DNA of 48,845 bases from an uncultured Eubacterium sp. (GTDB taxonomy: Bacteria; Bacillota; Clostridia; Lachnospirales; Lachnospiraceae). The first letter of the stretch is position 1. Every line of letters begins with the position of its first letter. Below are positions 8,375-15,606 of this stretch, piece after piece. Location: assembly GCA_910589595.1 (NCBI GenBank), contig CAJUTM010000024.1:1-48845 (forward strand), written 5' to 3'. The notes beneath the pieces are model-generated. The model was not told the origin of the DNA, searched no databases, and was given only the letters and a program-made list of their open reading frames with translations. The position numbers and the translations under genes are program-made.

Positions 8375-9303
8375 AGAAGATTGCAACTCGTGAGAGTTAT
8401 GGAAATGCACTTGCAGAACTTGGTGCAGAGTTTGACAACCTTGTTGTTCTGGACGCTGACCTTGCTGCCGCTACAAAGACCGGTGTATTCAAAAAAGCTT
8501 TTCCGGAACGTCATATTGATTGCGGAATTGCAGAGTGTAACATGATGGGTATTGCGGCAGGACTTGCGGCAACGGGAAAAGTTCCGTTTGCCAGTTCTTT
8601 CGCCATGTTTGCAGCGGGACGTGCCTTTGAGCAGGTTCGTAATTCCATTGCTTACCCACAGTTAAATGTAAAGATTGGCGCGACTCATGCTGGTATTTCA
8701 GTAGGTGAAGACGGTGCGACACATCAGTGTAATGAAGATGTCGCTTTAATGCGTACTATCCCGGGCATGACGGTAATTGTACCATCCGATGATGTAGAGG
8801 CTAAGGCGGCCGTACGCGCGGCATATGAGCATAAGGGGCCTTGCTATTTGCGTTTTGGACGGTTGGCAGTACCGGTGATTAACGACAATCCGGATTACAA
8901 GTTTGAACTTGGCAAGGGAGTTGTTCTCCGCGAAGGTAAAGATGTGACTATCGTGGCGTCCGGTCTTCCAGTGTCTAATTGTCTGGAAGCGGCAGAGAAA
9001 CTTGCTGCGGACGGCATTGATGCAAAAGTAATTAATATACATACAATAAAACCGTTAGATGAGGAATTGATTGTTGCTTCCGCAAAAGAGACAGGTAAAG
9101 TCGTAACCGTGGAAGAGCATTCCGTTATCGGCGGTCTGGGAAGCGCCGTATGCGACGTGCTTTCCGAGAAAGCACCGACGCCGGTATGTAAGATTGGTGT
9201 CAATGATGTATTTGGAGAATCCGGCCCTGCCGTTGAATTAGTTTCCAAATATGGTTTGGATGCGGACAGCATCTATGAGAAAGTAAAGGCTTTCTGTAAA
9301 TAA
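8362..9303 (+). CDS. Transketolase, C-terminal subunit
   Basis: A 313-residue pyrimidine-binding plus C-terminal domain partner of the preceding subunit. Motifs: GIAECNMMGIAAGLA (the conserved Glu that activates ThDP), FASSFAMFAAGRAFEQ, THAGISVGEDGATHQ, and a C-terminal transketolase_C domain (VEEHSVIGGLGSAV). The active enzyme should be a heterotetramer of both products. The ATG lies inside the end of the N-subunit gene behind AGGTGAG. A strong terminator-like structure follows the stop, so tal and the two transketolase genes appear to form a complete transcription unit. Confidence 0.93.
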   Translation: MSEVKKIATRESYGNALAELGAEFDNLVVLDADLAAATKTGVFKKAFPERHIDCGIAECNMMGIAAGLAATGKVPFASSFAMFAAGRAFEQVRNSIAYPQLNVKIGATHAGISVGEDGATHQCNEDVALMRTIPGMTVIVPSDDVEAKAAVRAAYEHKGPCYLRFGRLAVPVINDNPDYKFELGKGVVLREGKDVTIVASGLPVSNCLEAAEKLAADGIDAKVINIHTIKPLDEELIVASAKETGKVVTVEEHSVIGGLGSAVCDVLSEKAPTPVCKIGVNDVFGESGPAVELVSKYGLDADSIYEKVKAFCK

Positions 9304-9312
9304 ATGAAGTAT

Positions 9313-9421
9313 CGGGGTTTCGCGTGAATGTGATTCTATTGTTGTCTTCGTGTTTTTTGCAAAGGACAGAGGAACGTCAGGGTATGTATAATTACATTCT
9401 CTGGCGAAACCCTGTTTTTTT
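9313..9421 (+). terminator. Long two-helix hairpin ending in a U-run (terminator or attenuator)
   Basis: An outer 11-bp helix pairs 9313-9323 with 9404-9414. An inner 10-bp helix pairs GAATGTGATT (9326-9335) with AATTACATTC (9390-9399), including one G-U. About 54 bases lie inside. A run of T follows immediately (9415-9421). It ends the transketolase unit and sits about 60 bases before aroA, so it could also control read-through into aroA. It lacks the T-box GGTGG motif. Confidence 0.7.
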
Positions 9422-9484
9422 CTTATATATGGGATTGGATTAGGGAAATTTGATATTTGAAAATAGAAAGAGGAGGAAATGGGA

Positions 9485-10807
9485 ATGAAGCAATACCGGA
9501 TGAAGCCGTTTGTCACACCGCCTGAATTTGACGTTACCGTGCCGGGTTCCAAAAGTATTACCAACCGTGCGCTTCTTCTGGCCGCTTTGGCAGAGGGAAG
9601 AAGTGTTTTGAAGGGAGTTCTGTTCAGTGATGATTCGCGCGTGTTTATGGATGCTCTTCAAACACTGGGATATAACATTATTATTGACGAGGCAGGCAAT
9701 GAGGTGACGATAGACGGCAGGGGAACCCATATTCCTAAAAAGAAAGCGGATATTTATGTGGGGAGTGCGGGAACAGCCGCCCGTTTTCTGACGGCGATGC
9801 TCGCTCTATCCGGAGGGCAGTACGAGATGAGTGCTTCCGAGCAGATGAGCAGCCGTCCCATGCGCCCTTTGCTGGAGGCGTTGGAGAGCCTCGGAGTAAA
9901 ATTTGAATATAAGAAAGAGTCATACGCCTTTCCGTTCTCCATTTTGGGAAGAGAGGATGTGTCATGTGACAAGGTGTATTTGAATATAGATGAAAGCAGT
10001 CAATTTCTGAGTGCCCTGTTGCTGAACAGTGTTTTTTGTCCGGATGGTCTGTCCGTACATCTGACGGGAAAGAGAGACGCAAAGGCCTATGTGGATATAA
10101 CGATGAAGATGATGAAATCGTTTGGCGGACAGATGAGGCAGCACGGCGAACACGAATATGAATTGTTGCCGCAACAGCGTTATACGGCTGCCGAATATGT
10201 GATTGAGCCCGATGTATCTGCCGCCTGCTATTTTTACGGGATGGCTGCCGTAAATGGGGGCCGCATCAGAGTCAATCATGTCCATTTTGACAGCACACAG
10301 GGGGATATTGCCTTTATCCGTGTACTGGAACTGATGGGATGTCATGTGGAAGATACGGAGCAGGGAATTGTTGTTGGCGGGCCGGAAAACAAAGATGGGG
10401 AAAAGGTTCTTCAGGGTGTGGAAGTCAATATGAGCAATTTTTCTGACCAGACAATGACATTGGCGGCAATCGCCGTCTTTGCGTGGGGGGATACAACGAT
10501 AACCGGCGTGGAGCATATCCGCCGGCAGGAATCAAATCGAATCACAGGCATCGTAACGGAACTAAACCGCCTCGGAATTGCCTGCGAAGAGAGAGAAGAC
10601 GGAGTGGTGATTCATTTCGGCAAGGTGAGGGCCTCGAGGGAACATCCGGTTGAAATTCAGACATATGAAGACCACAGGATGGCTATGGCGTTTGCCTTGA
10701 TTGGTACGAGAGAGGAGGGAATCGTTATTGATAATCCTCTCTGCTGCAGAAAAACGTTTGAAAATTATTTTGAACTGTTGACAAAATTGAATTTACGATT
10801 AGAATAA
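9485..10807 (+). CDS. aroA: 3-phosphoshikimate 1-carboxyvinyltransferase (EPSP synthase)
   Basis: Joins shikimate-3-phosphate to phosphoenolpyruvate in the shikimate pathway. Motifs in order: VPGSKSITNRALLLAALAEG (substrate-binding KS and R), NAGTAAR-equivalent GSAGTAARFLTA, SSRPMRPL, DESSQFLSALLL, DVSAACYF, and late VEHIRRQESNRI and YEDHRMAMAFAL. Length is typical. AGGAGG lies at 9471-9476, which gives 8-base spacing to ATG 9485 but only 2 bases to the in-frame ATG at 9479, so I chose 9485. The genes making erythrose-4-phosphate are immediately upstream, separated by the structured terminator. Confidence 0.95.
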   Translation: MKQYRMKPFVTPPEFDVTVPGSKSITNRALLLAALAEGRSVLKGVLFSDDSRVFMDALQTLGYNIIIDEAGNEVTIDGRGTHIPKKKADIYVGSAGTAARFLTAMLALSGGQYEMSASEQMSSRPMRPLLEALESLGVKFEYKKESYAFPFSILGREDVSCDKVYLNIDESSQFLSALLLNSVFCPDGLSVHLTGKRDAKAYVDITMKMMKSFGGQMRQHGEHEYELLPQQRYTAAEYVIEPDVSAACYFYGMAAVNGGRIRVNHVHFDSTQGDIAFIRVLELMGCHVEDTEQGIVVGGPENKDGEKVLQGVEVNMSNFSDQTMTLAAIAVFAWGDTTITGVEHIRRQESNRITGIVTELNRLGIACEEREDGVVIHFGKVRASREHPVEIQTYEDHRMAMAFALIGTREEGIVIDNPLCCRKTFENYFELLTKLNLRLE

Positions 10808-10846
10808 AAAGGAAATGGAAAATCTGTACAGAAACGGGGGAATACC

Positions 10847-12616
10847 ATGAAAAAGGTAATAGATATTTTGAGAGAAAAGGTGACAGATGGGTTTGTAAAG
10901 GCCGGATATGATGAAAAATACGGAATGATTAGTGTGAGTAACCGTCCGGATTTATGCCAATATCAGTGTAATGGAGCGATGGCTGCAGCTAAGGAATACA
11001 AAAAAGCTCCGTTTCAGATTGCCGGTGAAGTGGTAGAACAATTGAGCAGCGAAGCTGTTTTTGCACAGATTGAGGCGGTGAATCCGGGGTTTATTAATAT
11101 TACCGTGAGCGGTGAATTTTTAGCGGAGCAGGCGGAGCGCATGAATGTGGAAGAGCGTTTTGGCGTGGCATTGCCGGAGAAGCAGAAGACGATTGTGATT
11201 GATTATGGCGGGGCAAACGTAGCGAAACCATTGCATGTGGGGCATCTGCGTCCGGCCATCATCGGGGAAAGTGTTAAGCGCATTTGCCGCTTTATGGGCG
11301 ATAATGTGATTGGTGACGTTCATCTTGGTGATTGGGGATTACAGATTGGACTCATTATTCAGGAAGTGAAAACAAGACAGCCGGAATTACCGTATTTTCA
11401 GGATGATTTTGCTGGAGAGTATCCACAGGAGCCGCCGTTTACGATAAGTGATTTGGAGCAGATTTATCCGCATGCGAGCGCCTATTCAAAAGAGCATGAG
11501 GACTATTTGCAGGCAGCACAGGAGATAACGGCAAAGTTGCAGGATGGACACAGCGGCTATCGTGCCCTGTGGCAGCATATATTAAATGTTTCCATCGAGG
11601 ATTTGAAAAACAATTACGATAGTTTACAGGTCTTTTTTGACTTGTGGAAAAAGGAAAGCGACGCCCAGCCTTATATACCGGAAATGGTAGAGAAGATGAA
11701 AAAAGACGGCATTGCCTATATGAGCGAGGGCGCTCTTGTCGTTGATATTTCCGAAGAGGGAGATAAAAAGGAACTGCCGCCGTGCCTGATTGTAAAATCG
11801 AATGGCGCATCACTGTATGCGACGACGGATTTGGCAACGATTGTGGAGCGCGAGGAATTATTTCAGCCAGACCAGATTATTTATCTGGCGGATAAGAGAC
11901 AGTCGCTACATTTTACGCAGGTCTTTCGTACGGCGAAAAAGGCGAAGATTGTGCGGCCGGAAGTCGAATTGAACTTCATTGGCTTTGGCACGATGAACGG
12001 CAAAGACGGGAAACCATTCAAGACGAGAGATGGCGGCGTACTTCGTCTGCAGTCATTGTGCGAGCAGATTAATGCCGAAGTATATAAAAAAATGAAAGAC
12101 AACCGTGAATACAGCGGCGACGAGGCGGAGGCAATCGCGGCCAAAGTGGGACTGGCGGCTTTAAAATATGGCGATTTGTCCAATCAGGCGTCCAAAGATT
12201 ACATTTTTGATATTGAGCGCTTCGCATCGTTTGAGGGGAATACGGGCCCGTATATTTTGTATACGATTGTGCGGATTAAGTCACTGATTGGCAGATATGA
12301 GGAAGAGGGCGGCGTCTTGTCATCCGATAACACGCTTTTGCCGCCGGTAAGCGCGAGCGAGACAAAAGTATACTTAACATTAAGCAGATTTGCGGATATG
12401 ATGGAGGCGGCTTATGCCGAACTTGCCCCAAATAAAATCTGTCAGTATATTTTTGAATTGTCGGAAAGCGTAAACCATTTTTACCACGAAACAAAAGTAC
12501 TGACAGAAGAGGATGAAGAGAGGAAAAACTCTTATATTAAGCTGCTTCGTCTTGTACAGAGAGTATTGGAATGCTGTATTGGCATGCTTGGTTTTGAGGC
12601 GCCGGATAAAATGTAA
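10847..12616 (+). CDS. argS: Arginine--tRNA ligase
   Basis: A class I aminoacyl-tRNA synthetase of 589 residues. After an N-terminal additional domain comes the HIGH-type motif HVGH (about residues 130-133, in AKPLHVGHLRPAIIGE). GTMNGKDGKPFKTRDGG occupies the KMSKS region; many ArgRS lack a canonical KMSK. The C-terminal DALR anticodon domain includes APNKICQYIFELSESVNHFYHE. The start follows GGGGGAA with normal spacing. No T-box leader is visible upstream. It probably begins a run of closely spaced genes that continues through the DUF815 ATPase, YqeG and the peptidase. Confidence 0.95.
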   Translation: MKKVIDILREKVTDGFVKAGYDEKYGMISVSNRPDLCQYQCNGAMAAAKEYKKAPFQIAGEVVEQLSSEAVFAQIEAVNPGFINITVSGEFLAEQAERMNVEERFGVALPEKQKTIVIDYGGANVAKPLHVGHLRPAIIGESVKRICRFMGDNVIGDVHLGDWGLQIGLIIQEVKTRQPELPYFQDDFAGEYPQEPPFTISDLEQIYPHASAYSKEHEDYLQAAQEITAKLQDGHSGYRALWQHILNVSIEDLKNNYDSLQVFFDLWKKESDAQPYIPEMVEKMKKDGIAYMSEGALVVDISEEGDKKELPPCLIVKSNGASLYATTDLATIVEREELFQPDQIIYLADKRQSLHFTQVFRTAKKAKIVRPEVELNFIGFGTMNGKDGKPFKTRDGGVLRLQSLCEQINAEVYKKMKDNREYSGDEAEAIAAKVGLAALKYGDLSNQASKDYIFDIERFASFEGNTGPYILYTIVRIKSLIGRYEEEGGVLSSDNTLLPPVSASETKVYLTLSRFADMMEAAYAELAPNKICQYIFELSESVNHFYHETKVLTEEDEERKNSYIKLLRLVQRVLECCIGMLGFEAPDKM

Positions 12617-12663
12617 TGGTATTTGGCGTGCATAAATACCGGAAGTTGTAAGGAGTGATTGTG

Positions 12664-13974
12664 ATGTATCGTGAAACAGCACGATTAATAATGTATGGTC
12701 AACTGGGAGAAGATAGCATTCTTCTGCGTTTGAGTGATATTTTTGAGAGAGCGGCGTACGAAAAAGATGCGACGAAAGAGGAGCTGGTGCGGGCTGTTTA
12801 CGACCAGATTTACCGCCTGCTTGATTTGGCGACGCGTTACGGTTTTGATGAGAATCTGTGGCAGTGTTATATTGCGTACGTGCTTGCCACAAATGAAAAT
12901 CCATTCAGCATTATTTGTGAAATGGTGGGAGCATCGGATGACGGTACTGTCAATACAATAGTCAAACAGGATATGGAATGCTTTTACCATCTTTTCCATT
13001 TTGATTTTTCGCAATTGGAGGAACAACTGGGAATACGTTGTTTTGATATTCTATCGCATTATCATTCGATGGCAAAAGCAGAAAATACTTACAATAAGAG
13101 CGTCAGTGAGAAAGTCCGTGCGTTGGCGGAGAATTTGCGAAAGGCAAAGGACGCCGAAGATATTTTTAATATGGTGACGGATTTTTACAGACGATATGGC
13201 GTCGGTAAATTTGGTTTGAATAAAGCGTTTCGCGTTGTCCACCGCGGAGAGCAGACAGTTTTATCCGCTATTACCCATACGAGCGACGTAGTGTTAGACC
13301 AGTTGATTGGCTACGAGTGGCAGAAACAGCAGCTTATCGAAAATACGGAAGCGTTTGTCGAGGGACGGCGGGCAAATAACTGTCTGCTGTATGGAGACAG
13401 CGGCACGGGAAAATCGACCTGCATAAAAGCGATTTTAAATCAATATTACAATCGCGGCCTGCGGCTGGTGGAAGTATATAAACATCAGTTTCAGGATTTG
13501 GCAGAGATTATTGAGCAAATCAAAAACCGCAATTATAAATTTATTATTTATATGGATGACTTGTCTTTTGAAGAATTTGAGGTAGAGTATAAATATCTGA
13601 AAGCGGTTATTGAGGGCGGCATGGAAGTGAAACCGGACAATGTATTGATTTACGCTACGTCGAACCGCCGGCATCTGATTCGCGAGACGTGGAGCGACCG
13701 CTCCGATATGTCGCAGGATGAGCTGCACCATTCTGACACGGTACAGGAAAAATTGTCGCTGGTCGCTCGTTTTGGTGTCAGCATCAATTTTGACCGTCCG
13801 CAAAAGAAAGAATTTGACAGGATTGTACTCGGATTGGCAAAGGAGCATCCGGAAATCGTACTCAGTGAAGAAGAACTGCTACAGCAGGCAAATGTATGGA
13901 GTATGCGCAATGGAGGACATTCTGGACGTGTGGCAGAGCAGTTTATCATTCACTTGCAATCACTGGCAAAATAA
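12664..13974 (+). CDS. DUF815 family AAA-type ATPase
   Basis: About 436 residues. The second half carries a clear nucleotide site: Walker A GDSGTGKST (about residue 243), Walker B-like IIYMDDLSFEEFE, and arginine-rich YATSNRRHLI. This is the DUF815 arrangement; such proteins are predicted ATPases of unknown role. The first half is helical and family-specific, with no membrane segment. AAGGAG (12650-12655) has an 8-base spacing to ATG 12664. An upstream in-frame GTG at 12655 overlaps that site and is unlikely to be used. It sits between argS and yqeG. Confidence 0.88.
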   Translation: MYRETARLIMYGQLGEDSILLRLSDIFERAAYEKDATKEELVRAVYDQIYRLLDLATRYGFDENLWQCYIAYVLATNENPFSIICEMVGASDDGTVNTIVKQDMECFYHLFHFDFSQLEEQLGIRCFDILSHYHSMAKAENTYNKSVSEKVRALAENLRKAKDAEDIFNMVTDFYRRYGVGKFGLNKAFRVVHRGEQTVLSAITHTSDVVLDQLIGYEWQKQQLIENTEAFVEGRRANNCLLYGDSGTGKSTCIKAILNQYYNRGLRLVEVYKHQFQDLAEIIEQIKNRNYKFIIYMDDLSFEEFEVEYKYLKAVIEGGMEVKPDNVLIYATSNRRHLIRETWSDRSDMSQDELHHSDTVQEKLSLVARFGVSINFDRPQKKEFDRIVLGLAKEHPEIVLSEEELLQQANVWSMRNGGHSGRVAEQFIIHLQSLAK

Positions 13975-13994
13975 GCAGGAAAGGATAAGGCATT

Positions 13995-14555
13995 ATGTTT
14001 GAACGCTTTTTTCCCGACACAACGGTGTCATCAACGTATGCGATTGATTATGAAAAACTATATCAGGAGGGATATCGGGGTGTTTTGTTTGATATTGACA
14101 ACACTCTGGTTGAGCATGGCAAAGAAGCGACAGAGCAGGCGAAAAAACTTTTTTCCCGCTTGCGGAGCATAGGTTTTGAATGCTGCCTGATTTCAAATAA
14201 CAAAAAGAAGCGGGTACATAGTTTCAATGAAAAGATAGGCGTACACACTGTTTTTAACGCGCATAAGCCTGCGAAAAAGGGTTATTATTATGCGATGGAA
14301 CTGATGGATACAAGGCCGGAAAATACGGTATTTGTCGGAGACCAGTTATTTACCGATATTTTCGGGGCGAAACGTATCGGACTAAAAAATTTTCTTGTAA
14401 AGCCGATAAATGAAAAAGAAGAGTTCCAGATTGTTTTGAAACGAAAACTGGAAAGTATTGTGTTGAAAGAATACCGTATTAAGAAGCGGGAGGAGAAGAA
14501 AAAGAGAAGATGGGAAAAGAGATGGAAGAAAGATTATTTCAGTCCCTTGAAATAG
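13995..14555 (+). CDS. yqeG: YqeG family HAD IIIA-type phosphatase
   Basis: A 186-residue HAD-superfamily hydrolase. Motif I is FDIDNTLV with the nucleophile Asp pair, motif II SNN, the Lys lies in NAHKPAKKGY, and motif III is VFVGDQLFTDIFGAKRIG. It belongs to the YqeG/GEP4-like group, related to phosphatidylglycerophosphate phosphatase. In Bacillota yqeG usually neighbours aroE and yqeH. The C-terminal 40 residues are strongly basic (Lys/Arg/Glu). The end overlaps the next gene by 46 bases. The ATG follows AGGAAAGGATAAG with acceptable spacing. Confidence 0.9.
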   Translation: MFERFFPDTTVSSTYAIDYEKLYQEGYRGVLFDIDNTLVEHGKEATEQAKKLFSRLRSIGFECCLISNNKKKRVHSFNEKIGVHTVFNAHKPAKKGYYYAMELMDTRPENTVFVGDQLFTDIFGAKRIGLKNFLVKPINEKEEFQIVLKRKLESIVLKEYRIKKREEKKKRRWEKRWKKDYFSPLK

Positions 14556-15571
14556 ATGCGCTCTTGCTGACCGGCACACCAAATATGCGATATGCGGCGG
14601 GGTTTACGGGAGAGGGGTATGTTTATCTGTCCAGAGAACGCCGTATTGTTGTCACCGATGCCCGTTACACGGCGGCCGCGCGTGAAGAATGTGCGGATTG
14701 TGAAGTTGTGGAGTGGAAAAAAGACGGGTATTACGACACCCTTACCATATTGCTGCAAAAGGATTGTGTGAAAAGGCTTGGTTTTGAAGATTCGGCTATG
14801 ACGGTGGCTTTTTATAATAAGATGAATCAATCTTTTGCCGAAAAGGGGTTACGGGATGTAATATGTGTTCCCGTACAGGATAAGGTAGATTTTTACCGTG
14901 CGGTAAAGACGGAGGAAGAGCAAAAGCGGATTCGCAGGGCAGAGGCCATTGGAGATACGGCTTTTAGCCGCATAGTAGAACAATTGCGGCCGGGGCTCAC
15001 GGAAAAGCAGGTGGCGGCTCTTTTAGAATTTTATATGAAAGAGGCCGGAGCGGATGGTCTGAGTTTTGATACGATAGCGGCGTCCGGATATCACTCGGCA
15101 ATGCCGCATGCCATACCAACGGATAAGAAATTGGAAGAGGGAGAATTTCTCACGATGGACTTTGGCTGCCGTTATCAGGGGTATTGCTCCGATATGACAA
15201 GAACGGTTGTCATTGGCAAGGCGGATGCCAGACAAAGAGAAATGTATGAGATAGTCCTGCGCGCGCAGCAGACAGCGCTGGCGGGTATTCGTCCGGGGCT
15301 GACAGGAAAGGAAATCGACGCGCTGGCCAGAGATGTTATTGAAGAGGCCGGATATGGAAAATATTTTACTCATTCTCTGGGGCATTCTTTAGGTCTGGAG
15401 ATTCACGAGAGCCCGAACTTTTCTTCGCGGGAGGAGCGGCTCATTGAGACGGGAATGGTCATTACCGTGGAACCGGGAATTTATATAGAGGGTTTTGGCG
15501 GTGTGAGAATTGAAGATGTTGTTATTATTACGGAGGATGGGTGTGAAAATATCACTCATTCGCCGAAATAA
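14510..15571 (+). CDS. M24 aminopeptidase P family protein (Xaa-Pro peptidase-like)
   Basis: A 353-residue cytoplasmic metallopeptidase. The N-terminal creatinase-like domain covers ~1-125. The pita-bread catalytic domain has all five metal ligands: DFGCRYQGYCSDMTRT (two Asp), HSLGHSLGLEIHE (His), VEPGIYIEG (Glu) and VRIEDVV (Glu). Full-length and apparently active, it probably removes N-terminal residues before proline. ATG 14510 lies inside the end of yqeG in another frame. A second in-frame ATG at 14522 is possible; both follow purine-rich sequence. Confidence 0.9.
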   Translation: MGKEMEERLFQSLEIDALLLTGTPNMRYAAGFTGEGYVYLSRERRIVVTDARYTAAAREECADCEVVEWKKDGYYDTLTILLQKDCVKRLGFEDSAMTVAFYNKMNQSFAEKGLRDVICVPVQDKVDFYRAVKTEEEQKRIRRAEAIGDTAFSRIVEQLRPGLTEKQVAALLEFYMKEAGADGLSFDTIAASGYHSAMPHAIPTDKKLEEGEFLTMDFGCRYQGYCSDMTRTVVIGKADARQREMYEIVLRAQQTALAGIRPGLTGKEIDALARDVIEEAGYGKYFTHSLGHSLGLEIHESPNFSSREERLIETGMVITVEPGIYIEGFGGVRIEDVVIITEDGCENITHSPK

Positions 15572-15606
15572 ATAATAGAAATAGAAAAAGAAAAGGAGAG
15601 ATGTAG

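Noticed and set aside
9422..9484. T-box or amino-acid riboswitch before aroA
   Set aside because: No T-box GGTGG core or other known riboswitch signature in the leader.
10808..10846. Separate promoter for argS
   Set aside because: No convincing -35/-10 pair in the 39-base gap; read-through from aroA seems likely.
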